From Candidatus Curtissbacteria bacterium RIFCSPHIGHO2_01_FULL_41_11 (lineage in GTDB: Bacteria; Patescibacteriota; Microgenomatia; Curtissbacterales; GWA2-41-24), in assembly GCA_001776335.1 (NCBI GenBank), contig MFAZ01000005.1, forward strand, positions 1 through 18,160: 18,160 nt of DNA, read 5' to 3'. The position numbers were made by a program, and so were the translations under genes. This document shows positions 6,728-14,651 of the stretch, piece by piece; within the stretch, counting starts at the first letter, position 1; each line of letters opens with the position of its first letter. The notes below the pieces were generated by a model that saw only the letters and a program-made list of their open reading frames with translations, did no database searches and was not told the DNA's origin.

Positions 6728-8329
6728 TTACTCGAGTAAATTCCGTCCGGTCATTTGGGAAGGTTTGGGGATATTTAAAATGCCCAGAATTGTCGGAGCA
6801 ACATCTGCCAGCAGGCCCATTCTAAGCTGCAGAGCTTTACCTCTGAATTCGGGTATTGCCAGTATTAAGGGTGCCGGGTTTCCATTATGTTCGGTATCGG
6901 GCTCTTCCGTTTTGGGATTAATCATTTGCTCGGCATTTCCGTGATCTGATGTAATTACAATGGCGCCTCCTTTTGAAAGAACCAACTTTGAGATAATACC
7001 GATATATGTGTCTATTGTTTGAACAGCTTTAACCGTAGCTTCTAGATTACCTGTATGTCCGACCATGTCTGCATTGGCAAAATTGATGACAATAAAATCG
7101 TAAACCATGCTATTTAGTCTGGATACTACCTCTTTTGTAATTTTTTCTGTGGACATTTCGGGTTTTAAATCGTAGGAGGCAACTTTTGGAGAGTCTACCA
7201 ATATCCTGTCTTCGCCGCTAAAAGGTGCTTCGCGCCCGCCGTTGAAAAAATAGGTGACGTGAGCATATTTTTCCGTTTCTGCTATATGCAATTGCTGTAG
7301 ATTTCTTTCGCTTATGACGCGTGCTATTGGCATAAAAATCTGTTGGGGCCTGTAACACACTGCTGAAACCGGCAGATCTTTTTCATATTCGGTCAAAGTA
7401 ACAAAAAATAAATTGTTGATTTTTGGCCCTCTTTGGAAGGTTGGTACAACTTCTCCAGATGTAGTTTTCGTGTTTTTAAACTCGCTTTGTACAAACGCTT
7501 TTGTTAGTTGTCTTGCCCTGTCAGGACGGAAATTGAAAAATATCACACAATCTCCTTCTTTGACTGCACCAAGCGGCTGGCCATTTTCGTCAGTTATCAT
7601 TGTCGGTTCAATAAACTCGTCTGTTATCCCTTCCAAATACGACTGTTCAATTACTTCCTGCGGGCTGACTGATTTTTTTTCTCCACTACCTGTTATTGCC
7701 AGATAAGCTTTTTGCGTTCTGTCCCAGCGGTTATCCCGATCCATCGCGTAATACCGGCCTGAGATGGAAACAATTGTTCCTAATTTTTCCTCCTGTAGTT
7801 TTTTAACAAGCTGAGGCATATAGATTTTTCCGGAGGTGGGCGGACTGTCGCGTCCGTCTGTGAATGCATGTATTTTGATCTTGTCCGGTGGAATTTGAGC
7901 GTTTTTTAAAAAGTCGAGCATTGCTATTAAATGGTCAAGATATGAATGGATAGAGCCAGGGCCGACAAGACCCATTAAATGAATGTTTGATTTATTTTTT
8001 ATTGTAAAATCAACGGCATCTTGCAAAGCCTCATTTTCAAAAAAATTTCCGTTTGATATATCAATATTTATACGCAGCACATCCTGCATAACTATTTTGC
8101 CTGCTCCAAGATTTTGGTGACCAACTTCGCTGCTTCCAACCTTACCTGTAGGAAGACCCACTTCCGGACCTGTTGTTTTAAGGTATGTATGGGGGTAGGA
8201 AAACCAAAAAGCATTGAAATTAGTCGGGTTTGCCGCGGTTATTGCGTTACCCTTGGTGTCTGCTGCAATTCCCCAGCCGTCAAGAATACAAAGAACAAGG
8301 GGTTTTATGGTCCGAGTAATTTTAAGCAT
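6728..8329 (-). CDS. gpmI: 2,3-bisphosphoglycerate-independent phosphoglycerate mutase
   Basis: GpmI interconverts 3- and 2-phosphoglycerate with a two-metal (usually Mn2+) site and a phosphoserine intermediate. The 533-residue protein has LCILDGWGI (first metal Asp), the catalytic Ser67 in GSSEVGHQNLGAG, HAFTDGRDSPP, SGRYYAMDRDNRW, FFNFRPDRARQL, HVTYFFNGG, INFANADMVGHTGN and the metal motif SDHGNAE. It is slightly longer than the usual 510-515 residues, mainly from an insertion after the FRPDRARQL motif. It starts 12 nt after enolase, in the order ppsA-eno-gpmI, so the three enzymes that connect pyruvate and 3-phosphoglycerate are made together. No clear Shine-Dalgarno sequence precedes the ATG. 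Confidence 0.98.
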   Translation of the reverse strand: MLKITRTIKPLVLCILDGWGIAADTKGNAITAANPTNFNAFWFSYPHTYLKTTGPEVGLPTGKVGSSEVGHQNLGAGKIVMQDVLRINIDISNGNFFENEALQDAVDFTIKNKSNIHLMGLVGPGSIHSYLDHLIAMLDFLKNAQIPPDKIKIHAFTDGRDSPPTSGKIYMPQLVKKLQEEKLGTIVSISGRYYAMDRDNRWDRTQKAYLAITGSGEKKSVSPQEVIEQSYLEGITDEFIEPTMITDENGQPLGAVKEGDCVIFFNFRPDRARQLTKAFVQSEFKNTKTTSGEVVPTFQRGPKINNLFFVTLTEYEKDLPVSAVCYRPQQIFMPIARVISERNLQQLHIAETEKYAHVTYFFNGGREAPFSGEDRILVDSPKVASYDLKPEMSTEKITKEVVSRLNSMVYDFIVINFANADMVGHTGNLEATVKAVQTIDTYIGIISKLVLSKGGAIVITSDHGNAEQMINPKTEEPDTEHNGNPAPLILAIPEFRGKALQLRMGLLADVAPTILGILNIPKPSQMTGRNLLE

Positions 8330-8341
8330 CTTGAGGTTAAC

Positions 8342-9595
8342 TTAAGAAAGTTCATGCTCAATTTCCAGTAAACGGTTATATTTGGCAACCCTTTCCCCTC
8401 TTGCCGGTGCGCCGAATTTTACATAATCTGCTTCGACACCAACGGCAAAGTCGGCTATAAAATCGTCGTTCGTTTCTCCCGACCTGTGAGAGACTATAAT
8501 TTTAAATTTATTTTCTCTGGCAATTTTTACTACATTTAAAGTTTCAGTTATGGTACCAATTTGGTTGGGTTTTATGACTGTCGCATTGCAAGCTTTTTCG
8601 TCAATTGCTTTTTGAAGCCTATTTGGATTTGTAGATATTAAATCGTCACCGACAATCAAAGTTTCTGGTCCGAGTTTTGAAGTTAATGTTTTCCAACCGT
8701 TCCAATCACCCTCCTCCAGGGGGTCTTCGAGAGAAAGAAGATGGTATTGTTCGTTTAGGGTTAAGTAAAAATCCAAAAAATCGGTAGAGGTTAGAGGAAC
8801 CGGCTTATCCTTAATTCTGTATGCTCCTCCCTGGAGAATAGCCGAGGCAGCAACATCCAAACTAAAAAAAGCGTCAAGACCCAAGCGGTAACCGGCTTTG
8901 TTAACGGCTTCCTCCATGATTTTGAGGGCATCCATGTTGGAGTAGAGGTTGGGAGCATAACCGCCTTCGTCACCCACAAGAATGCTGGCATTATGGGTTT
9001 TTAGGGTTTCTTTAAGCGAGTAGTAACACTCAACGCCAATTTTTAAGTTTTTGGAATAAACGTTGGCCATCGGCGGAACTACCATAAACTCCTGAAAATC
9101 AAGATTTTGGGACCCGTGTTTGCCGCCGTTTAGGATATTAAACATAGGGGTGGGAATTGAAAATGCTCTATCGGGTTTACCCACAAGCCCGGCAATATAA
9201 AGATATAGCGGCTTTTTTTCTGAAGCAGCCTGTGCTTTGACAGTAGCTCCTGAAAGCGCAAGAGTAGTGTTGGTGCCAAGATTGGATTTATTGTTGGTGC
9301 CATCCAGTTCAATTAGAGTATGGTCGATTTTTACCTGGTCTTTTGCATCCAGGCCGATAAGTTTTGGTGCTATGACAGCTACGATTTTCTCAAGATTTTT
9401 AAGGACTCCCAGTCCCATAAATCTGGACGTGTCTTTGTCCCTTAGTTCCACAGCTTCATTTTTGCCAACAGAGGCCCCGGAGGGCGAAGAAAAAATTCCA
9501 TAACTTGCATCTGTAAGCTCTATTATTGCCTCAACCGTCGGATGACCCCGGCTGTTAAGGATTTCGCGAGCAATAATTTTTTTTATTTTCGCCAT
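8342..9595 (-). CDS. eno: Enolase (2-phosphoglycerate dehydratase)
   Basis: Enolase converts 2-phosphoglycerate to phosphoenolpyruvate in the cytoplasm with Mg2+. The 417-residue protein opens with IIAREILNSRGHPTVEA and has SGASVGKNEAVELRD, GGKHGSQNLDFQEFMVVP, GDEGGYAPN, the metal ligands in SLEDPLEEGDW and VGDDLISTN, the catalytic Lys342 in VIKPNQIGT, and SHRSGETNDDFIADFAVG near the C-terminus. All expected active-site residues appear present. It is about 15 residues shorter than the E. coli enzyme. Its ATG overlaps the ppsA stop by one base (TAATG), pointing to coupled translation, and gpmI follows after 12 nt. Confidence 0.99.
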   Translation of the reverse strand: MAKIKKIIAREILNSRGHPTVEAIIELTDASYGIFSSPSGASVGKNEAVELRDKDTSRFMGLGVLKNLEKIVAVIAPKLIGLDAKDQVKIDHTLIELDGTNNKSNLGTNTTLALSGATVKAQAASEKKPLYLYIAGLVGKPDRAFSIPTPMFNILNGGKHGSQNLDFQEFMVVPPMANVYSKNLKIGVECYYSLKETLKTHNASILVGDEGGYAPNLYSNMDALKIMEEAVNKAGYRLGLDAFFSLDVAASAILQGGAYRIKDKPVPLTSTDFLDFYLTLNEQYHLLSLEDPLEEGDWNGWKTLTSKLGPETLIVGDDLISTNPNRLQKAIDEKACNATVIKPNQIGTITETLNVVKIARENKFKIIVSHRSGETNDDFIADFAVGVEADYVKFGAPARGERVAKYNRLLEIEHELS

Positions 9596-11865
9596 TAGTT
9601 TTTTGTAATTAGCTTGTGTTCCGCGTCATGAACAAATTTTCTAGTCGTTTCGATGGCATCCGGATTTACGGAAATTGAAGTTATCCCCCAGTTAACCAGC
9701 ATTCGAGTAAGTTCGGGATATACTGATGGTGCCTGACCGCAGATTGAACATGTTACATTATTTTTTGCACAGGTTTTTACTATTTTTTCAAGAGCCCATA
9801 AAACAGAAGGGTTAAGTTCGTTAAATTCGCTGGCTACCTCTTCGTTGTCTCGGTCGGTTCCAAGCATCAGCATGGTTAAATCATTTGAACCAATAGAAAT
9901 TCCGTCTACGCCCACATCAATAAAATCTTCCAGCATAATGACATTAACAGGAATTTCGCACATCATCCAGAATTTAAAACCCTTATCCTTAAAGAGACCT
10001 TCATTTTCTACCAGAGATTTTACGTTTTGGAGCTCCTGGACACTTCTGACAAATGGAATCATCATGTGAAGATTTGGGTGTTTTGCCCTGACCCTTTTGA
10101 TGGCCTCAAGCTCTAACTTAAAAACATCGGGGTCTTTTATATATCTATAAGCCCCCCGGTAGCCAAGCATGGGATTTGGCTCAACCGGTTCGTACTTTTC
10201 GCCACCTTTGAGGTTTCTATATTCGTTGGATTTTAGATCCGTAGCCCGGTAAATAACGGGTCTTGAGCCAAAATTTTTGCTAAAAATTGAAAGTTTTTGC
10301 GCCAGAACCTCTATAAATTCTTCCGATTTTCCATCTTCTATAAACTTTTTTGGGTGAGTACCTATTGTTGCCAGAATAAATTCTGCCCGCAACAGGCCGA
10401 CTCCGTCTACATTTTTTGCGGCAACTTGCGAGGCAAGTTCAGGTTCGGCAAGGTTGACATAGACATGAGTTGCTGTTCTGGTTATGCTGACGTGAGCTGC
10501 TTCGTTTTGGTGCAGGTCTTTTTTTGTATGCATGGCAGAACCTTTGTAAACTACGCCTTTTGCACCGTCTACCGTTACTACCATTCCGTCTTTTAACTTT
10601 TTGGTGGCTGTTCCGGTTCCCACAACGCAAGCAATACCAAGTTCTCTAGAGACTATGGCAGCGTGCGAAGTCCTACCTCCGAGATCCGTGACGATTGCAA
10701 CAGCTTTTTTCATTGCAAGGACGTAATCTGGATTGGTCATTTCAGTCACCAAAACATCGCCGCTCTTCACCTTAAAAAGTTCTTTCGGCGAACTAATTAT
10801 GACAACTTTTCCTGATCCTATTGTCGGGGAGGCTGGGGCACCGATAACAATTGGAGTCAGATTTCCAAAAGTTCCTTTGGGTTTTTTCTGGCTTTCAAGT
10901 TCCTCCTCAACTTTTTTAAAAGTAGTAATTGGGCGAGTCTGTACTATAAAAAGTTTGTCCCCTGCCATAGCCCACTCCAAATCCTGGGGGAAGAAGTAAT
11001 GTTTTTCGATACCTTTACCGATTTTGGCAAGTTCAATTATTTTTGCATCCGGGAGTTTTTGAAGCTCTCGGTGGGTTTTAGAAACAGCTATGGTTTTATC
11101 AGCTTTTTTGGAGCGTACCAACTGTTTCTTTTGATTTACAATATCTTTTTTTTTAATCCTAAAATCTTTCGCGTCTATTTCATAGTGATCCGGCGTAACT
11201 TGTCCGCCGACAATAAATTCACCCAAACCGTATATTGCTTCTATTACGATTGTGTTTTTATCGTTTGTAACTGGATCGACGGTGAACATAACTCCTGAGG
11301 TGTCAGACTGCACCATAATTTGGACGGGAACTGCTATACCGACTTTGAAATGATCAAAGTTTTTCTGAACCCTATAGAAAATAGCTCTTGCTTCAAAAAG
11401 GGATGCCCAGGCGTCTAGGACGGCTTGCCTAACAGCTTTTTTCCCCGCGACATTTAAAAAAGTAGCCTGTTGGCCAGCAAATGAAGCTTCTGGTAAATCT
11501 TCTGCGGTTGCAGAAGAGCGAACTGCGACATATGCGTCGCGGGCGCCTGAAAGCTCATCGTAAAATTTATCGATTTTTTTGGATAATTGGCTGTCCAGTT
11601 CCATTTTTTTTATTTCGCTCTGACAGGCTTCGGCTTTCTCCTGAAGGTTTACAGGGTTTTCTATATCAAGGTTAAACAGAAGACCTTTTATGCGATCTAT
11701 TGCTCCTGTTTCCTCAACATTTTTAAAATAAGCTTGAGCTGTGACTATGAAACCATTCGGGACGGGGATTTTTGCTTTGTAAAGTTCCCCCAAGTTCGCT
11801 CCTTTGCCGCCTACGTATTTAATGTCATCTTTGTCTACGTCTTTAAACCAGACTACGTCTTCCAT
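9595..11865 (-). CDS. ppsA: Phosphoenolpyruvate synthase (pyruvate, water dikinase)
   Basis: PpsA makes PEP from pyruvate and ATP, releasing AMP and phosphate, and drives carbon upward in gluconeogenesis. The 756 residues show the N-terminal ATP-grasp domain (VGGKGANLGEL, then AVRSSATAEDLPEASFAGQQ), the swivelling phosphohistidine domain with His401 in GGRTSHAAIVSRELGIACVVG, and the C-terminal PEP/pyruvate barrel with MIPFVRS, SIGSNDLTMLMLGTDRDN and Cys709 in CSICGQAPS. The order and spacing match PpsA better than pyruvate phosphate dikinase. It is shorter than the roughly 790 residues of E. coli. It is the first gene of ppsA-eno-gpmI and has a structured leader upstream. Confidence 0.98.
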   Translation of the reverse strand: MEDVVWFKDVDKDDIKYVGGKGANLGELYKAKIPVPNGFIVTAQAYFKNVEETGAIDRIKGLLFNLDIENPVNLQEKAEACQSEIKKMELDSQLSKKIDKFYDELSGARDAYVAVRSSATAEDLPEASFAGQQATFLNVAGKKAVRQAVLDAWASLFEARAIFYRVQKNFDHFKVGIAVPVQIMVQSDTSGVMFTVDPVTNDKNTIVIEAIYGLGEFIVGGQVTPDHYEIDAKDFRIKKKDIVNQKKQLVRSKKADKTIAVSKTHRELQKLPDAKIIELAKIGKGIEKHYFFPQDLEWAMAGDKLFIVQTRPITTFKKVEEELESQKKPKGTFGNLTPIVIGAPASPTIGSGKVVIISSPKELFKVKSGDVLVTEMTNPDYVLAMKKAVAIVTDLGGRTSHAAIVSRELGIACVVGTGTATKKLKDGMVVTVDGAKGVVYKGSAMHTKKDLHQNEAAHVSITRTATHVYVNLAEPELASQVAAKNVDGVGLLRAEFILATIGTHPKKFIEDGKSEEFIEVLAQKLSIFSKNFGSRPVIYRATDLKSNEYRNLKGGEKYEPVEPNPMLGYRGAYRYIKDPDVFKLELEAIKRVRAKHPNLHMMIPFVRSVQELQNVKSLVENEGLFKDKGFKFWMMCEIPVNVIMLEDFIDVGVDGISIGSNDLTMLMLGTDRDNEEVASEFNELNPSVLWALEKIVKTCAKNNVTCSICGQAPSVYPELTRMLVNWGITSISVNPDAIETTRKFVHDAEHKLITKN

Positions 11866-11956
11866 GGATCTTATTTGCTCTCACCATGAAACTGGCAGTT
11901 TCCGGAGACAGCGCCTTCACTTCAGCGTAACATGCGAATTATAGGTATAACAAGAG
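11866..11956 (-). promoter_or_regulatory. ppsA promoter and structured leader
   Basis: TATAAT on the minus strand at 11938-11943 would start transcription near 11931 and give a leader of about 66 nt, long for this window. The leader contains the hairpin GAAACT-GCC-AGTTTC (11888-11902), possibly enclosed by GCT-GT-CTC pairing with GAGAGC. A good -35 is not visible. I could not match it to a known riboswitch. The holA gene ends just upstream, so read-through is also possible. Confidence 0.45.
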
Positions 11957-12637
11957 CTAGAGATATTTGATGAGCATTACAGAAAGAAGCGTGGTTGGTG
12001 ATAAGCTAGTTTGGCCGGATTTGATCAAATAGTCGATTTTAAGTGAGGCATTGTAAATTGATTTAAGCTCATTTATAGTAAATTTTTCTGCTTGTGTGCA
12101 AATTTTCGACCATTGCCAGGGTGCAAGGGATCTTCTTGTGATTTTTCCAGCAGGAGTTGATCCGATATTCAACTTTGCCAAAATAAGCAAAAGCAGTCTG
12201 TTTTGCAGATTCCAAACAAGACTTGGTTCATCGCCTAGTTTTTTCAGCTCGCTTATCAACTTACTTTTGCCTGGAGCTAGGCTGTCCAAAAAATAAAATA
12301 TTTTTGCCGGCAATTTGAAGTTCTCGATTTTGGAGATTCTTGAGAGTTTGGAGATTATTTTTGGAGTTAACTCGTCGCTTTCCCAAAGAACAATTTCGAG
12401 TCCATCGGGTGCGGTTTCCAAATGGTTTGGGAGATTCTTGTTTTGTTTAAGCAGGTTTTTTATAACGATAACTTTTTTATCGTCAAATAAATCACGCGAC
12501 ATAAAAGCCATGTTTAGCTCCTCTTCAGATGTTTCTTTGTCAAAATAGGTTTTTCTGTAAGCTTTGTACAAAGCCAAAACTTGTGAAAGTCTGTTGTACG
12601 AAGATATGGTATCGGTACCGTGGAGAACAGTTATCAT
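11957..12637 (-). CDS. holA: DNA polymerase III delta-subunit-like protein, short form
   Basis: The delta subunit opens the sliding clamp within the clamp loader. The 226-residue protein starts MITVLHGTDTISSYNRL, like the delta N-terminus, and continues with MSRDLFDDKKVIVIKNLL and EIVLWESDELTPK. Its C-terminal half (LVWNLQNRLLLLILAKLN, APWQWSKICTQAEKF, KIDYLIKSGQ) resembles the delta C-terminal collar helices. Ordinary delta is about 330-350 residues, so the middle lid region appears much reduced. The start is the ATG at 12635-12637, sharing one base with the upstream stop (TGATG); a TTG three bases earlier is possible. The family call is by pattern and moderately sure. Confidence 0.75.
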   Translation of the reverse strand: MITVLHGTDTISSYNRLSQVLALYKAYRKTYFDKETSEEELNMAFMSRDLFDDKKVIVIKNLLKQNKNLPNHLETAPDGLEIVLWESDELTPKIISKLSRISKIENFKLPAKIFYFLDSLAPGKSKLISELKKLGDEPSLVWNLQNRLLLLILAKLNIGSTPAGKITRRSLAPWQWSKICTQAEKFTINELKSIYNASLKIDYLIKSGQTSLSPTTLLSVMLIKYL

Positions 12638-12891
12638 CAAGCTTTAATCACTTCCGTACCTGCCTTTACTTCCTTATCTGTTTTCATCCCAAATTCGTCG
12701 CCCTTTTTAGCTATATCTATTGCAGCATGCTCTATTTGCATTGACGAAACTTTTTGATTAAATTCACTTCCGTCTTTGGAGACGAGTTTTACTGTGTCAC
12801 CGATTTTCAAATCTGATTTTGTAAGTTTTACAACTGCTACTTGTATTTTATCGTAGTAATGAGTTACTTTACCTATTTTTTGATCAGCCAT
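12637..12891 (-). CDS. Small EF-Tu domain-2-like beta-barrel protein
   Basis: This 84-residue protein, reading IGKVTHYYDKIQVAVVKLTKSDLKIGDTVKL and ending DKEVKAGTEVIKA, has the pattern of a stand-alone translation-factor domain 2 beta-barrel: a G-x-V-x-x-Y/F start, LKIGDTV, then a late G-D/E strand. Such small translation elongation factor-like proteins occur in archaea and CPR bacteria and also as C-terminal domains of U32 peptidases; no precise function is known. A GGTGGTGAT stretch 5-12 nt before the ATG can act as a Shine-Dalgarno site. It sits between xseB and holA with a one-base overlap to holA, so it belongs to the same operon. Confidence 0.7.
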   Translation of the reverse strand: MADQKIGKVTHYYDKIQVAVVKLTKSDLKIGDTVKLVSKDGSEFNQKVSSMQIEHAAIDIAKKGDEFGMKTDKEVKAGTEVIKA

Positions 12892-12912
12892 TTGATATCA
12901 CCACCCAACCAT

Positions 12913-13131
12913 TTAATTAGAACTTTCGGCGGTATTGCCATTGTCTTCTTTTAAAATAGTAGTAATTTTGGTGTTGGCTTGTTGTAATTTGGACTTGCAC
13001 AGTTTGTGAAGAGATACTCCTTCTTCCAAAAGCTTTAGACCAACTTCCAGGTCCAAATTAGGATCTTCCAGCCTTTCGACAATTTCCTCAAGCCTTTTTA
13101 AAGCCTGAGTGAAATTGAGGTCTTTAGTCAT
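12913..13131 (-). CDS. xseB: Exodeoxyribonuclease VII small subunit
   Basis: XseB is the small helical subunit that assembles in several copies on XseA to form exonuclease VII, which degrades single-stranded DNA. The 72 residues show the family pattern FTQALKRLEEIVERLEDPNLDLEVGLKLLEEGVSLHK with two helices, followed by a Lys/Gln-rich stretch and a polar tail. The length is normal (about 70-80). Its start overlaps the end of xseA by 8 bp, as is common for this gene pair. Confidence 0.97.
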   Translation of the reverse strand: MTKDLNFTQALKRLEEIVERLEDPNLDLEVGLKLLEEGVSLHKLCKSKLQQANTKITTILKEDNGNTAESSN

Positions 13132-14389
13132 ACTTTTGTTTTCCGGTCACTTTAGACTTCAGTCTTCCGTTTGATAACTTTATACCAATTGTACTACCAA
13201 CAGCAACGCCTTCGACACTCCTAATAACCCTGTTGTTTATATCAGTTGTAATTGAATAACCTCTCTTTAGAGTATTTTTGGGTGAAAGCAGCACTAGGGA
13301 TTTTTGCAAACTTCCCAAAATATTTGTGTAATTTTTTAAAAAACTCTGGGTCGATCTTTTAAGTTCGTAAAATTTCTGGCCGGTTTTTTCCAGTGCGTCC
13401 GATATCAAATATTTTTCGTGCCTTTTTAGACTTTCTTTAATTGAGCTAAGTCTGTGAGGCAGGTCTTTGAAAGTATTTTGGGCATGTTGAAGCCGGAGAT
13501 AGTAATGGTCTAAGGTCTGAAAGTTTTTGGAAAAATAATAGTTGGAGTTGGATTTTAACTTATATTTGAACCCTTCCAGAAACTCCAAAACCTGTTGGTA
13601 GGAGGAGATTACGATATGAGCTGCATCGGTCGGAGTGGAAGCGCGTTTGTCGGCAACCCACTCTGCCAAAGATTCATTAGCTTCATGACCGATTGCCACA
13701 ATAGTTGGCGTTTTCATGGCAAAAATACACCTGGCTACTTGTTCGTCGTTAAAAGCTGCAAGGTCTTCCAGGGACCCTCCGCCACGTGTAATGACAATAA
13801 TGTCGAACTTCTGAGAATCAACTTTGGGTAAAACTTTAAGGAGACTTGGAACGGATTTCGGGCCTTGTACTCTAACGTCTGCAGTGAACAGTTCAATTAT
13901 AGGAAAAACACCTGTTGTATGACTGCGAAAATCATTCCAAGCGTCAGAGCCTTCGGAGGTCACAAGGCAAATCCTTTTGGGATATTTTGGAATTTCTTTT
14001 TTGTGGGATATGTCGAAGAGGCCCTCGGCTTTCAGCTTTCTAATCAGTTCTTCCAGCTGTCTTTGCAGATGTCCGTCGCCGGCTTTTTCGACTCGAGAAA
14101 TTTTGAACTGATATTTGCCAAATGGTTCATAAAGGGAAAGGTTACCGAAAGCAATAATTTTTTGGCCGACAGGATTTTCTCCAAGATCTTGAAGCATGTA
14201 ATCTTCAGCGATACAGGGCAAAACTGCTTTATCGTCTTTTAGATCCAGATAATAAAAATTCCAGTTGGGGTTTTTGCGACAAGTAGAAACTTCGCCCTCG
14301 ATCCACATCACCATCTGTTCGAGAGTTTGCTTGGCAAAAAAGTTTGCTTCCGAAATGCTGTAGATTTTCCGGTCTTCAACTAGTCTCAT
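13124..14389 (-). CDS. xseA: Exodeoxyribonuclease VII large subunit
   Basis: The 421-residue protein has the N-terminal OB fold (about 10-105: YSISEANFFAKQTLEQM, IEGEVSTCRKNPNWNFYYLDLKD), the catalytic domain (KRICLVTSEGSDAWNDF, VITRGGGSLEDLAAFNDEQVARCIF, VAIGHEANESLAEWVADKRASTPTDAA) and a long C-terminal helical region for XseB binding, ending SNGRLKSKVTGKQ. The catalytic Asp and Arg positions are kept, but the usual GHETD motif reads GHEAN (His235 to Asn238), so the position matching E. coli Asp241 is Asn. It heads the operon xseA-xseB-84-residue protein-holA. A sequence equal to one arm of the lexA dyad lies 19 nt upstream of the ATG. Confidence 0.97.
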   Translation of the reverse strand: MRLVEDRKIYSISEANFFAKQTLEQMVMWIEGEVSTCRKNPNWNFYYLDLKDDKAVLPCIAEDYMLQDLGENPVGQKIIAFGNLSLYEPFGKYQFKISRVEKAGDGHLQRQLEELIRKLKAEGLFDISHKKEIPKYPKRICLVTSEGSDAWNDFRSHTTGVFPIIELFTADVRVQGPKSVPSLLKVLPKVDSQKFDIIVITRGGGSLEDLAAFNDEQVARCIFAMKTPTIVAIGHEANESLAEWVADKRASTPTDAAHIVISSYQQVLEFLEGFKYKLKSNSNYYFSKNFQTLDHYYLRLQHAQNTFKDLPHRLSSIKESLKRHEKYLISDALEKTGQKFYELKRSTQSFLKNYTNILGSLQKSLVLLSPKNTLKRGYSITTDINNRVIRSVEGVAVGSTIGIKLSNGRLKSKVTGKQKYD

Positions 14390-14407
14390 TTGTTGTTTTA
14401 AAGTGTA

Positions 14408-14417
14408 ACAGATTCGG
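14408..14417. promoter_or_regulatory. Half-site like the lexA operator, upstream of xseA
   Basis: ACAGATTCGG here is identical to the right arm of the lexA dyad (2405-2414). The matching left arm is absent (about 2 of 8 bases agree at 14393-14400), so it is at best a half-site. On the minus strand it runs into a TG-T-TACACT extended -10-like sequence of xseA. Confidence 0.3.
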
Positions 14418-14482
14418 AAGGGATTGATGAAAAAAATCGTTTCTTATCAAATTTTGACCGGGTTTGACCTCTTTTGTCCCAG

Positions 14483-14511
14483 TTGACAGTTTGTTTTACA
14501 CGCTATATATT
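14483..14511 (+). promoter_or_regulatory. Promoter of small RNA copy 1
   Basis: TTGACA (14483-14488), exactly 17 bp, then TATATT (14506-14511). The expected start is near 14518, the base of the first hairpin. The same layout is kept in copy 2 although the spacer sequence differs. Confidence 0.75.
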
Positions 14512-14517
14512 TACCGT

Positions 14518-14574
14518 TGCTTATCGCAAGATAGGCAAACTGAAGGGGACTTTCGCAAGAAAGTCCTTTTCTTT
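14518..14574 (+). ncRNA. Candidate small RNA, copy 1 (two GCAA hairpins)
   Basis: The predicted transcript is about 57 nt. Hairpin 1 is TTGCTTATC-GCAA-GATAGGCAA (14517-14538), 9 bp with one G-U pair. A short single-stranded link with CTGAAGG follows. Hairpin 2 is GGACTTTC-GCAA-GAAAGTCC (14547-14566), 8 perfect pairs, followed by TTTTCTTT. Both loops are GNRA tetraloops. Hairpin 2 also serves as intrinsic terminator. I do not recognise a known RNA family. The RNA is divergent from xseA and could act in trans. Confidence 0.7.
14547..14574 (+). terminator. Intrinsic terminator of small RNA copy 1
   Basis: An 8-bp perfect stem (14547-14554 with 14559-14566), a GCAA loop, and TTTTCTTT directly after it. 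The T tract is on the plus strand only. Confidence 0.8.
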
Positions 14575-14627
14575 AGAGTTGGAGAAAAGCTACGCTTTTT
14601 CGATATTCCTCTTTCCCACCAGAAGAA

Positions 14628-14650
14628 ATTTTATTTAAAACAAATAAAAT
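14628..14650. repeat. AT-only hairpin before structured repeat B
   Basis: ATTTTATTT and AAATAAAAT form a perfect 9-bp stem around AAAAC. On the minus strand it directly follows the CCGAG/CTCGG hairpin of copy B as a T-rich run, so it might act as a minus-strand terminator. Copy A lacks it. Confidence 0.4.
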
Positions 14651-14651
14651 T

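Noticed and set aside
9595..11865. Pyruvate phosphate dikinase instead of PEP synthase
   Set aside because: The GGRTSHAAIVSREL and CSICGQAPS motifs and the domain spacing match PEP synthase; the protein is also too short for the dikinase.
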